This document shows positions 9,357 through 17,610 of a DNA stretch of 64,000 bases, one piece after another. The stretch comes from Nevskia sp. (GTDB lineage Bacteria > Pseudomonadota > Gammaproteobacteria > Nevskiales > Nevskiaceae), in NCBI GenBank assembly GCA_021732745.1, contig JAKFUK010000004.1, forward strand, positions 1 to 64,000, in the 5' to 3' direction. The stretch's first letter is position 1. Every line of letters starts with the position of its first letter. The notes under the pieces were generated by a model. The model saw only the letters and a list, made by a program, of their open reading frames with translations, made no database searches and had not been told where the DNA came from. A program made the position numbers and the translations under genes.

Positions 9357-10604
9357 ATGGATCACTTTGAATACCGCGACGGCGTGCTTTGCGCCGAAGG
9401 TGTGTCCTTGTCGGCGATCGCCGCCGCGCACGGCACGCCGACCTACATCTATTCCCGCGCCACCCTGGAACGCCACTACCGCGCGTTCGACCGCGCGCTC
9501 GACGGCGTCGCGCATCGCGTCTGCTACGCGGTCAAGGCCAATTCCAACATCGCCGTCTTGCAGGTGCTGGCGCGGCTCGGGGCCGGCTTCGACATCGTGT
9601 CCGGTGGCGAGCTTCAGCGCGTGCTCAAGGCCGGCGGCGATCCGGCCAAGGTGGTGTTTTCCGGCGTCGGCAAGACCGCTGCGGAAATCGAGCTGGCGCT
9701 GAACGTCGGCATCTACTGCTTCAACGTCGAGTCGGAAGCCGAGCTGCATCGGGTTTCGGCAATCGCCGCCCGCATGGGCAAGACCGCGCGCATCGCGTTC
9801 CGGGTCAATCCGGATGTCGACGCCAAGACCCACCCGTACATCTCCACAGGCTTGAAGGACAACAAGTTCGGCGTCGACATCACCGAAGCCGAGCGTCTGT
9901 ACCAACTGGCCGCGAGCCTCCCCGGCATCGAGATCGACGGTGTGGCCTGCCATATCGGATCGCAGCTGCTGGAACTGTCGCCGTTCCTCGATGCACTGGA
10001 CCGGGTGCTGGCGTTGATCGACAGGCTTGCCGCGCGCGGCATAGAGCTGCGTCATCTCGATGTCGGCGGCGGTCTGGGCGTGCGCTATGACGACGAAGTG
10101 CCGCCATCGCCCAGCGAATGGGCCGACGCCCTGAAGCCGAAGCTGGCCGGCCGCCGGCTGGTGGTGATGACCGAACCGGGCCGCGCGATTGCCGGCAATG
10201 CCGGCGTGCTGCTGACCAAGGTCGAACTGCTCAAGCCAGGCAGCCACAAGAATTTCGCGATCATCGACGCGGCGATGAACGACCTGATTCGCCCGAGTTT
10301 CTATGACGCCTGGCACGCCGTGCTGCCGGTCGAGCCGAGCAGCGACACGGAAGCGAAGACCTGGGATCTGGTCGGCCCGGTCTGCGAAACCGGCGACTGG
10401 CTGGCCCGCGACCGTGAACTCGCACTCGCTGAAGGCGATCTGTTGGCCTTCCGCACCGCCGGCGCCTATGGCTTCACCATGAGCAGCAATTACAACTCGC
10501 GCGGCCGAGCGGCGGAAGTGCTGGTCGACGGCGCAGCCGTGCATCTGGTGCGGGCACGGGAAAGCTTTGACGATCTGGTGAGGAACGAGACGCTGCTACC
10601 GTAA
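9357..10604 (+). CDS. lysA: Diaminopimelate decarboxylase
   Basis: LysA converts meso-diaminopimelate to L-lysine, the last step of lysine synthesis, using pyridoxal phosphate. The 415-residue protein has the PLP-binding Lys60 in YAVKANSN, HIGSQ, the glycine-rich DVGGGLGV, EPGRAI and the CETGD motif that contributes to the active site across the dimer. It lies directly behind lptM. The TAA stop overlaps the first of three operator palindromes of the following hipBA operon. Confidence 0.96.
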   Translation: MDHFEYRDGVLCAEGVSLSAIAAAHGTPTYIYSRATLERHYRAFDRALDGVAHRVCYAVKANSNIAVLQVLARLGAGFDIVSGGELQRVLKAGGDPAKVVFSGVGKTAAEIELALNVGIYCFNVESEAELHRVSAIAARMGKTARIAFRVNPDVDAKTHPYISTGLKDNKFGVDITEAERLYQLAASLPGIEIDGVACHIGSQLLELSPFLDALDRVLALIDRLAARGIELRHLDVGGGLGVRYDDEVPPSPSEWADALKPKLAGRRLVVMTEPGRAIAGNAGVLLTKVELLKPGSHKNFAIIDAAMNDLIRPSFYDAWHAVLPVEPSSDTEAKTWDLVGPVCETGDWLARDRELALAEGDLLAFRTAGAYGFTMSSNYNSRGRAAEVLVDGAAVHLVRARESFDDLVRNETLLP

Positions 10605-10717
10605 TCCCGATCGGGAACAATTAGCGGCTCAGCGGCAATTTCTTCAATGCATGTTCCCGTTCGGGAATTGCCATTGAAGTTTTTCCGTAAGACCCCCTAA
10701 AATCACCCGATCGGGAA
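10604..10717. promoter_or_regulatory. Three palindromic operators upstream of hipBA
   Basis: Three near-identical 14-bp palindromes of the form WTCCCG-WT-CGGGAA lie at 10604-10617, 10654-10667 and 10704-10717 (the third has CA instead of AT at its first two bases). Their centres are exactly 50 bp apart. Sites 2 and 3 bracket a probable promoter. HipB-type repressors bind inverted repeats in their own promoter, so these are the likely HipB operators; that is inference. Confidence 0.75.
10674..10703 (+). promoter_or_regulatory. hipBA promoter
   Basis: TTGAAG (10674-10679) and TAAAAT (10698-10703) are separated by 18 bp. The -35 begins 6 bp after operator 2 and the -10 ends at the first base of operator 3, so a repressor on either site would occlude polymerase. 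The transcript would start near 10710, about 24 bases before hipB. Confidence 0.6.
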
Positions 10718-10733
10718 TATTCGATGGGGTGTC

Positions 10734-11012
10734 ATGAAGTTCTACACCGATCACGCGCCGGTTCAGTTCGAGCATCTGGGCGAGTACATCCGCGACCGCC
10801 GCCAGTCGCGCGGCTACACGCAGCGCGAGCTGGCGGGCGTCAGTGGCGTTGGTCTGCGCTTTCTGTCGGAACTCGAACGCGGCAAGCCGAATGTCGACCT
10901 GAATCTGGTGCTGAAGGTGCTGGCCTCGCTCGGCTGTGATCTGCTGCTGCACGACCGCAGCCTGATGTGGCCGCCGCAGTTGATGCTGCGCGACGATCCT
11001 GACGATGTCTGA
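10734..11012 (+). CDS. hipB: HipB-type antitoxin/repressor
   Basis: A 92-residue DNA-binding protein with an XRE-type helix-turn-helix at about residues 19-72 (IRDRRQSRGYTQRELAGVSG, FLSELERGKPN). HipB neutralises HipA and represses the operon. Length matches E. coli HipB (88). The stop overlaps hipA by 8 bp. Three palindromic operators lie upstream. Confidence 0.88.
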   Translation: MKFYTDHAPVQFEHLGEYIRDRRQSRGYTQRELAGVSGVGLRFLSELERGKPNVDLNLVLKVLASLGCDLLLHDRSLMWPPQLMLRDDPDDV

Positions 11013-12282
11013 AGTAGCCGCCATTCCGGACGATCACCTTGGCGTTCGCTTGAACGGCGTGCTGGCGGGCCGACTCTGGCAGCAGCGGCAGCATCTGGTG
11101 TTCGGTTACGACCCGGCATGGCTGGCCCGAAAGTCCATTCCGGTGCTTTCGCAAAGCCTGCCCGCACGGGCTGAGCCGCACGAAGGCCCGGAGGTCGAAG
11201 CCTTTTTCGGCAATCTGCTGCCAGAAGGTGATGTGCGCAGCGCCGTCGCTCGCGCGCTGCGGATTTCCGAGCGCAACGACTACGCGCTGCTCGACGCCAT
11301 CGGCGGCGACTGCGCCGGCGCGCTGATGCTGTCGCGGCCAGATGCACCGGTCATCGAAGCCATCGCCGCCGGCAGCCTGCTGTCTGCGGATGAACTGCGC
11401 CGCATGGTCAGCGAAGCACCGAGCCGCCCGCTGCTGGCGGGCGAGCACGGCATGCGCCTGTCCCTGGCCGGCGCGCAGACCAAGTTCGCGCTGTGCAAGG
11501 CCGGCGATCACTGGGTGAAGCCGGCACCGGGCGCGATCTCCACACACATCCTGAAACCGGCGATTCGCGACCTGCCCGGTTCGATCGAGAACGAAGCCTT
11601 CTGCATGACGCTGGCCAAGCGCTGCGGCCTCGGCGTGCCGGACTGCTGGATCGAGACCGATCCGCCGCTATACGTCGTCGAACGCTACGACCGCGTTCGC
11701 GATGTGGCGACCGGCCGGGTCAAGCGCCTGCATCAGGAAGATTTCTGCCAAGCGCTTGGCGTACCGTCATCGAACAAGTATGAAGCCGAAGGTGGGCCGT
11801 CGCTCAAGGCCTGCTTCGACCTCGTCCGCCGCGTCAGCTCCGACCCGACCGGCGACCTGCTGCGCCTGCTCGACTGGGTGATCTTCAACTTCCTGATCGG
11901 CAACCACGACGCCCATGCCAAGAACCTGTCGCTGATCTATCGAGGTGGGCAGACGCGGCTGGCGCCGTTCTATGACCTTATTTCGACGGCGGCTTATCCG
12001 AATCTGAGCGAGAAGTTTGCGATGCGGATCGGGGGGGCGAAAGCGATTCGCTATATGTCGATGCGGGATTGGCGCGAGTTCGCCGAGGAATGCGGGATGA
12101 CCGTTGCGTTCGCGATCAAACGAATGGCGATGCTGACGGAGCAGTTCAATCGCGAAGCGGTACAACTGTTCGAAAATTTGGGGTCTACCGGGGACGGCGT
12201 TTTGCGCGCATCCAGGATTCCAATTGAACGCGTGAAAGCCTTGAGTCGAATGTTCGACGCCGAAAAGGCGCAGCAAGGCTGA
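11005..12282 (+). CDS. hipA: HipA-type Ser/Thr kinase toxin
   Basis: A 425-residue HipA-family kinase. In E. coli HipA phosphorylates glutamyl-tRNA synthetase and induces persistence; homologues vary in target. Visible motifs are LSLAGAQTK (Ser153 aligns with the autophosphorylated Ser150 of E. coli HipA), the nucleotide-binding ISTHILKP, the catalytic-loop NHDAHAKN (residues 300-307, Asp302) and the metal-binding FYD (322-324). All catalytic elements are present, so the kinase looks active. It includes the N-terminal subdomain that is a separate protein (HipS) in hipBST systems, so this is the two-gene type. Confidence 0.9.
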   Translation: MSEVAAIPDDHLGVRLNGVLAGRLWQQRQHLVFGYDPAWLARKSIPVLSQSLPARAEPHEGPEVEAFFGNLLPEGDVRSAVARALRISERNDYALLDAIGGDCAGALMLSRPDAPVIEAIAAGSLLSADELRRMVSEAPSRPLLAGEHGMRLSLAGAQTKFALCKAGDHWVKPAPGAISTHILKPAIRDLPGSIENEAFCMTLAKRCGLGVPDCWIETDPPLYVVERYDRVRDVATGRVKRLHQEDFCQALGVPSSNKYEAEGGPSLKACFDLVRRVSSDPTGDLLRLLDWVIFNFLIGNHDAHAKNLSLIYRGGQTRLAPFYDLISTAAYPNLSEKFAMRIGGAKAIRYMSMRDWREFAEECGMTVAFAIKRMAMLTEQFNREAVQLFENLGSTGDGVLRASRIPIERVKALSRMFDAEKAQQG

Positions 12283-12323
12283 CCGCTGCGCTAGGCTCCC
12301 CGCCTCACCCCGAGGCCGCTGCC

Positions 12324-15188
12324 ATGTCCGAAGTCACGCTCAAATCCAAACCGCTGGTCCTGATCGACGCCTCGGGCTGGCTGTTCCGCGCCTATCACGC
12401 GCTGCCGCCGCTTTCGAACATGAAAGGGGAGCCGACCGGAGCCATCTTCGGCATGGTCAACATGCTGAAAAGATTGCAGAAAGACTACGCGCCCGAGCAC
12501 ATCGCGGTGGTCTTCGACGCGCCCGGCAAGACCTTCCGCGAAGCGATCTACGCCGAGTACAAGGCCAATCGCGACGCCACCCCGCCGGACCTGCTGCACC
12601 AGTGGCCGATCATCGTCGAGATGGTCAAGGCCATGGGTTTGCCGACGCTTTCGGTGCCCGGCGTCGAAGCGGATGACGTGATCGGCACGCTCGCCAAGAT
12701 CGGCGAAGCCGCCGGCCATGAAGTGCTGATCGTCACCAGCGACAAGGACATGGCGCAGCTCGTGAACGAGCGCGTGAAGATGGTCGACACCATGAAGAAC
12801 CGGATCATGGACCCGGCTGGTGTCATCGAGAAATTCGGCGTGCCGCCGGAACGCATCGTCGATTACCTGGCGCTGATCGGCGACACCAGCGACAACATCC
12901 CCGGCGTGCCCAGCGTCGGCCCCAAGACTGCCGCCAAGTGGCTGAACGAGTACGGCTCGCTGGACGCGATCATCGCGAGAGCCGACGAGATCAAGGGCAA
13001 GGTCGGCGAAAAGCTGCGCGATGCGATCCCGCAGATTCCGATGTCGCACGATCTGGCGACCATCCGCTGCAATGTCGAACTACCGCTGACGCTCGAACAA
13101 CTGGTGCCGGGGCAGGCCGACAAGCTGAAGCTGGCGGCGATCTATCGGGAGTCCGGGTTTCATCGGGCGCTGGAAGAACTCGGCAGCTTGCCTCTCCCCC
13201 CGGGAGAGGTCGCCGCGACAGCGGCGGGTGAGGGAGCGCCGGTCGATGAGGTTTCGGCCCCCGAGGCTAACGGCTTCCCTCACCCCAACCCCTCTCCCGA
13301 GGGGAGAGGGGCTTTGGAGCAACCTCCGGCAGAACCCTCAGCAAAAACCCAAGCCATCGCCGTCCTCGACGAAGCAGCGCTGGCCGACATGATCGCCAAG
13401 CTCGAAGCCGCCGAGCTGATCTGCGTCGACACCGAAACCGATGCGCTCGACGCCATGCAGTCCGGCCTCGTCGGCCTCGCCTTCGCGACCGAGGCCGGCC
13501 ACGGCTGGTATGTGCCGCTGACTCATGACTATCTCGGCGCGCCCAAGCAGCTCGATCGCGCGGCGGTGCTGGCGCGGGTCAAACCGCTGCTCGAAGACCC
13601 GAAGCGGCCCAAGGTCGGTCAGCACATCAAGTACGACCTCAACGTACTGGCCCGCCATGGCGTCGACGTGCAGGGCGTGGCGTTCGACACCATGCTCGAA
13701 AGCTATGTGCTCGACGCCGCCGGCAACCGCCACGACATGGATACCTTGGCCGGCAAGTATCTGAATCACAAGACCATTTCCTTTGCCGACGTGGCCGGCA
13801 AAGGCAAGAGCCAGATCACTTTCAATCAGGTGGCGATCGACGAGGCCACGCAGTATTCAGCCGAGGACGCCGACATCACCCTGCGCCTGCATCAGGTGCT
13901 GTTCCCGAAGCTGGCCGCCGAGCCTGCGCTTCAATCGGTATTCGAGACCATCGAAATGCCGCTGGTACCAGTGCTGGCGGCAATCGAGCGGGCAGGGGTC
14001 AAGGTTGATGCGGCGCTCTTGGCGCGGATCAGCACCGAGCTGGCAAAGCGCATGGAGGAGATCCAGGCGGAGTGCTTTGTCGCCGCCGGTGGCGAGTTCA
14101 ATCTGGGCTCGCCGAAGCAGTTGCAGGTGATCCTGTTCGATCAGCTCAAGCTTCGCGTGGTCAGCAAGACGCCGAAGGGCGATCCCTCGACCGCCGAGAA
14201 CGTGCTCGAAGAACTGGCCGACGAGCATCCGCTGCCGCGCCTGATCCTCGAATGGCGCGGCATGTCGAAGCTGAAATCGACGTACACCGACAACCTGCCG
14301 AAGCAGATCAATCCGCAGACCGGCCGCATTCATACCTCCTACCACCAGGCGGTGGCGCAGACAGGGCGGCTGTCGTCGAACGATCCGAACCTGCAGAACA
14401 TCCCGGTGCGCACGAGCGACGGCCGGCGGATTCGCCAGGCGTTCATCGCCGAGCCCGGCAACGCGCTGCTGTCGATCGACTACTCGCAGATCGAATTGCG
14501 GCTGATGGCGCATTTCTCAGGCGACGAGCGCCTTCAGGATGCGTTCCGGCGCGGCATCGACATTCATCAGGCGACCGCCGCCGAAGTGTTCGGCACGCCG
14601 CTGGAGGAAGTGAGTGCGGAATCACGGCGCTCGGCGAAAGCGATCAACTTCGGACTGATCTACGGCATCTCGGCGTTTGGGCTGGCCAAGCAGCTCGGCA
14701 TCGGCAGAGGCGACGCGCAGGACTACATCGACCGCTTCTTCACCCGCTATCCGGGCGTCAAGCGCTTCATGGAGACGACCAAGGCCCAGGCCCATGAACT
14801 CGGCTATGTCGAAACCCTGTTCGGCCGCCGCCTGCATCTGCCGGAAATCCAGAGCCGCAACGCTGCGCAACGCCAGTACGCGGAGCGCACCGCGATCAAT
14901 GCGCCCTTGCAAGGCACGGCGGCGGACTTGATCAAGCGGGCGATGATCGACGTCGCGGCCTGGCTGCCAGCGCATGCGCCGGGCTTGAGCATGATCCTGC
15001 AGGTGCACGATGAACTGGTGTTCGAGGGACCGCAGGCGCAACTGGAAGCGCTGGGACCGCAGATCGCGCTGCGGATGTGTCAGGCGGCAAGCCTGGCGGT
15101 ACCGCTGGTGGCAGATTTCGGCATTGGGGCGAACTGGGATGCAGCGCATGTCGCCACCGGCCACGCGAGCAGCGCATCGGCAGAGTGA
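12324..15188 (+). CDS. polA: DNA polymerase I
   Basis: A 954-residue PolA for Okazaki-fragment maturation and repair. Domains: 5'-3' exonuclease (about residues 8-285), 3'-5' exonuclease (about 340-525, with the DxE in CVDTETDA, so proofreading looks intact), and the polymerase with motif A SIDYSQIELR, motif B RRSAKAINFGLIYG and motif C QVHDELVFE. Between the two exonuclease domains the linker is enlarged by an in-frame palindromic repeat (residues about 290-330). GAGG lies about 10 bases before the ATG. Confidence 0.96.
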   Translation: MSEVTLKSKPLVLIDASGWLFRAYHALPPLSNMKGEPTGAIFGMVNMLKRLQKDYAPEHIAVVFDAPGKTFREAIYAEYKANRDATPPDLLHQWPIIVEMVKAMGLPTLSVPGVEADDVIGTLAKIGEAAGHEVLIVTSDKDMAQLVNERVKMVDTMKNRIMDPAGVIEKFGVPPERIVDYLALIGDTSDNIPGVPSVGPKTAAKWLNEYGSLDAIIARADEIKGKVGEKLRDAIPQIPMSHDLATIRCNVELPLTLEQLVPGQADKLKLAAIYRESGFHRALEELGSLPLPPGEVAATAAGEGAPVDEVSAPEANGFPHPNPSPEGRGALEQPPAEPSAKTQAIAVLDEAALADMIAKLEAAELICVDTETDALDAMQSGLVGLAFATEAGHGWYVPLTHDYLGAPKQLDRAAVLARVKPLLEDPKRPKVGQHIKYDLNVLARHGVDVQGVAFDTMLESYVLDAAGNRHDMDTLAGKYLNHKTISFADVAGKGKSQITFNQVAIDEATQYSAEDADITLRLHQVLFPKLAAEPALQSVFETIEMPLVPVLAAIERAGVKVDAALLARISTELAKRMEEIQAECFVAAGGEFNLGSPKQLQVILFDQLKLRVVSKTPKGDPSTAENVLEELADEHPLPRLILEWRGMSKLKSTYTDNLPKQINPQTGRIHTSYHQAVAQTGRLSSNDPNLQNIPVRTSDGRRIRQAFIAEPGNALLSIDYSQIELRLMAHFSGDERLQDAFRRGIDIHQATAAEVFGTPLEEVSAESRRSAKAINFGLIYGISAFGLAKQLGIGRGDAQDYIDRFFTRYPGVKRFMETTKAQAHELGYVETLFGRRLHLPEIQSRNAAQRQYAERTAINAPLQGTAADLIKRAMIDVAAWLPAHAPGLSMILQVHDELVFEGPQAQLEALGPQIALRMCQAASLAVPLVADFGIGANWDAAHVATGHASSASAE
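13191..13311. repeat. Palindromic repeat inserted in frame in polA
   Basis: The left part is a run of C/T with CCCGGGAGAGG and ends GGGTGAGGG; the right part begins CCCTCACCCC and ends with the palindrome CCTCTCCCGAGGGGAGAGG. The two outer parts are inverted relative to each other. This is the look of a dispersed intergenic palindromic repeat whose translation (PHPNPSPEGRG) often appears as a spurious peptide. Here it is translated as the linker between the exonuclease domains of polA without breaking the frame. Confidence 0.75.
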
Positions 15189-15208
15189 GCCGGTGCCAGA
15201 AACAGCAA

Positions 15209-15236
15209 GGCCGATCCCCCCGGACCGGCCCTTTTT
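15209..15236 (+). terminator. Rho-independent terminator of polA
   Basis: A 9-bp stem (GGCCGATCC/GGACCGGCC, one mismatch) with a short C loop is followed by CTTTTT, 20 bp after the polA stop. Confidence 0.8.
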
Positions 15237-15353
15237 ACTTCGCCCAGCTTCCCAACCCCAGAATTCGGTATCGAGTTACAAAAAACAATTCGTTTCAGAT
15301 CAGCAACTTGGCTTCAGTTTTCAGTTTTTTCCCGTTTTCCTGAAACTCACACC

Positions 15354-15381
15354 GAACTTTATCGGCGGTGCTTGAGTCTGA
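15354..15381 (+). promoter_or_regulatory. Sigma-E/AlgU-type promoter of polA-engB small RNA
   Basis: GAACTT (15354-15359), 17 bp, then TCTGA (15377-15381) matches the extracytoplasmic stress sigma factor RpoE/AlgU consensus. No sigma-70 promoter of similar quality is seen nearby. Transcription would start about 15388, just ahead of three C-rich-loop hairpins. Confidence 0.75.
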
Positions 15382-15387
15382 TACTGC

Positions 15388-15500
15388 GAATGGTGACTCC
15401 CTTCCCATTCCCCGCTCCCACTCCCTGAGCGGGGTTTCCGGTTCCCCCAAACCGGAACATGTTGCCCGGCAGGTTCCCCCGACCTGCTGGGCATTTTTTT
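15388..15500 (+). ncRNA. Probable ErsA/sX13-type small RNA
   Basis: A candidate RNA of about 113 nt between polA and engB, the position of Spot 42 in enterobacteria and ErsA in Pseudomonas. It folds into three hairpins with C-rich loops: stem 15410-15417/15427-15434 with loop CCACTCCCT; stem 15436-15443/15450-15457 with loop CCCCCA; and the terminator hairpin with loop TCCCCCG. C-rich loops that pair with G-rich ribosome-binding sites are the hallmark of Xanthomonas sX13 (also about 115 nt). The upstream promoter is of the envelope-stress type, as for ErsA. No ORF of note lies in it. The start is estimated from the promoter. Identity rests on synteny, promoter and fold, not alignment. Confidence 0.78.
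15463..15500 (+). terminator. Rho-independent terminator of the small RNA
   Basis: A 12-bp stem (15463-15474 with 15482-15493, one G-U pair) with a CCCCC-containing loop is followed by seven T residues (15494-15500). It forms the third hairpin of the small RNA. Confidence 0.85.
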
Positions 15501-15565
15501 GCCCGTTCGGTCAAAAACGATCCGCAATCCTAGCGAGACACAAGCCCGCTTACCAACGCCTTCCG

Positions 15566-16231
15566 TCAGTTCGAGCTGTCAGGTTCGCTGTCGTCGACAG
15601 TCGCGGGAGCGAAGCCCAGCCACGCGTCGAGCTTGGCGCGCGCCTCGTCGACGCCGGTACGGGCGGTCGATGAAAACGCTTGCACGGTCATGCCGGGATC
15701 GAAGTCCAGCAGCTCGCGGCGCACTTTCAGCACCGTGTTCTTGCCAGCACCGAAGCTCAGCTTGTCAGCCTTGGTAAGCAGGATGTGTGCCGCCAGCAGG
15801 CGGTCGCGACACCATTCGAGCATCTGCACGTCGAGTTCGGTCAGTGGATGGCGGATATCCATCACCACGATCACGCCTTTCAGGGTTTCGCGGCTTTCCA
15901 CGTAGCTGCCGACCAGCTTGCCCCAGGAATTGCGCACCGCGATCGGCACCTGCGCGAAACCGTAGCCGGGCAAGTCGACGAGGCGGGCGCGGTCGTCGAT
16001 CTCGAAGACATTCAGCAACTGCGTGCGGCCGGGTGTCTTGGAGACGCGCGCCAGGCCGTTCTGCTGGCAGATCAGGTTCAGGGCACTGGATTTGCCGGCG
16101 TTCGAGCGACCGACCAGCGCGGCTTCCGGGCGTCCATCGTCCGGCAGCTGGGCGAGCCGGGCCGCCGACAGCACAAAGCGCGCCCGGACGTAAGCGTTGG
16201 GCGCTGCGGCTTTCGTTGTATCCGGGGTCAT
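15566..16231 (-). CDS. engB: Ribosome biogenesis GTP-binding protein EngB/YihA
   Basis: A 221-residue TRAFAC-class GTPase needed for assembly of the large ribosomal subunit. Motifs: P-loop GRSNAGKSS, G2 KTPGRTQ, G3 DLPGYGF and G4 TKAD. The start at 16231 (MTPDTT) gives the family length; the longer frame to 16282 adds 17 residues. It faces polA and the small RNA, and is divergent from the cytochrome gene, so 16232-16311 carries two promoters that I cannot resolve. Confidence 0.92.
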   Translation of the reverse strand: MTPDTTKAAAPNAYVRARFVLSAARLAQLPDDGRPEAALVGRSNAGKSSALNLICQQNGLARVSKTPGRTQLLNVFEIDDRARLVDLPGYGFAQVPIAVRNSWGKLVGSYVESRETLKGVIVVMDIRHPLTELDVQMLEWCRDRLLAAHILLTKADKLSFGAGKNTVLKVRRELLDFDPGMTVQAFSSTARTGVDEARAKLDAWLGFAPATVDDSEPDSSN

Positions 16232-16311
16232 CGTGTAAGATTCGCGCTCCAATTGCTCATTATGCGCGTAGTGCGGAACCACCTACGCGCGCTTGCCTGC
16301 CGGAGTGTTTC

Positions 16312-16941
16312 ATGAAGCGTGTTCTGCTCGCCCTTGCCCTGTCACTGCCGGTTGCCGCGTTCGCCGAAGGCGCGGCCTCGGATCCGTTCGTCAAAGGCGA
16401 TGCCGCTGCAGGTGCTGCCAAGGCCGCTGTCTGCGGGGCTTGCCACGGTGCCGGCGGCAATGGCGCGATCAATCCGATCTGGCCGAAACTCGCTGCCCAG
16501 GGCTCGAAGTACGTTTACGAGCAGCTCGTCGCCTTCAAGTCCGGCAAGCGCGAGAACGCGGTGATGGCCGGCCAGGCTGCGGCCCTGTCGGAACAGGACA
16601 TGGCCGACCTCGCCGCCTATTTCGCCGCACAACCGGCAGTGCCGGGTGTCGCCAGCGAAGCCTCGGTGCCGGTGGCCCAGAAGCTCTATCGCGCTGGCGA
16701 TGCCGCACGCGGCCTGCCGGCCTGCGCTGCCTGCCACGGGCCGAAGGGCGCCGGCAATCTGGCTGCCGCCTATCCGCAGGTGGCCGGCCAGAACACCGGT
16801 TACGCCGCGTCTTCGCTGCGCGCCTATCGCGCTGGGGAACGCGGCAAGGAAGGCAATGGTCAGATGATGACCGCCGTCGCCAAGCATCTGACCGATGCCG
16901 AAATCGACGCCCTGTCGTCCTACCTCTCGGGCCTGCAATAA
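16312..16941 (+). CDS. Diheme cytochrome c4
   Basis: A 209-residue periplasmic protein with a signal peptide (cleavage about residue 18, AFA) and two class-I cytochrome c domains, with haem motifs CGACH and CAACH and distal methionines in each half (for example GQMMTAV). Cytochrome c4 passes electrons to terminal oxidases. GGAG lies 8 bases before the ATG. It is followed after 16 bp by dsbA, a conserved arrangement. Confidence 0.92.
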   Translation: MKRVLLALALSLPVAAFAEGAASDPFVKGDAAAGAAKAAVCGACHGAGGNGAINPIWPKLAAQGSKYVYEQLVAFKSGKRENAVMAGQAAALSEQDMADLAAYFAAQPAVPGVASEASVPVAQKLYRAGDAARGLPACAACHGPKGAGNLAAAYPQVAGQNTGYAASSLRAYRAGERGKEGNGQMMTAVAKHLTDAEIDALSSYLSGLQ

Positions 16942-16957
16942 GGCCCCCAGGAGTCCC

Positions 16958-17602
16958 ATGCGCAACCTGAAGACTTTCGTCACTGGCGGCCTGCTGGCCG
17001 TCGCCGCCCTGTTCAGCTCGGCTTGCAGTGCCGCCGACAGCGGCGCTTTCAAGGCCGGCAGCGATTACGTCGAACTGTCGGCACCGCAGAAGCCGGCCGA
17101 CCCGAAGCGGATCACCGTCGAGGAGTTCTTCTGGTACGGCTGCCCGCACTGCTACACGCTCGACCCGGCAGTCGAACAATGGCGCGCCACCAAGGCCGGC
17201 GATGTCGATTTCAGCCGGGTGCCGAACACGCTGGGCCGCCCGGAAGGCGAAGTCCATTCGCGCGCCTACTACATCGCCGCGACGCTCGGCATCCTCGACA
17301 AGACCCACAAGCCGCTGTTCGACGCCATCCACGTCCAGCGTCAGTCGATGAACGATCTCGGCTCGATCCGCGCGCTGTATGTCGCCGCCGCCGGCATCAA
17401 ACCGGCCGATTTCGACGGCGTGGCCTCCAGCTTCGTCGTCGATTCCGGCATGCGCCGCGCCGAAGCGCAGGCGCGCAGCTACGTCATCCGCAGCGTGCCC
17501 AGCATCATCGTCGGCGGCCAGTATCAGGTCGGTGCCCAGGCCAATGCCTTCAAGATCGTCGATTTCCTGATCGACAAGATTCGCAAGGAACGCGGCAACT
17601 GA
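16958..17602 (+). CDS. dsbA: Thiol:disulfide interchange protein DsbA
   Basis: A 214-residue periplasmic oxidoreductase that introduces disulfides into secreted proteins. It has a signal sequence (residues 1-25), the active site CPHC at 62-65 in FFWYGCPHCYTL, and the cis-proline segment SVPSII near the C-terminus. The signal peptide ends in SACSAAD, so a lipid anchor is possible but weak. AGGAG precedes the ATG. The stop is immediately followed by the next coding frame. Confidence 0.93.
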   Translation: MRNLKTFVTGGLLAVAALFSSACSAADSGAFKAGSDYVELSAPQKPADPKRITVEEFFWYGCPHCYTLDPAVEQWRATKAGDVDFSRVPNTLGRPEGEVHSRAYYIAATLGILDKTHKPLFDAIHVQRQSMNDLGSIRALYVAAAGIKPADFDGVASSFVVDSGMRRAEAQARSYVIRSVPSIIVGGQYQVGAQANAFKIVDFLIDKIRKERGN

Positions 17603-17610
17603 TTGTCGAC

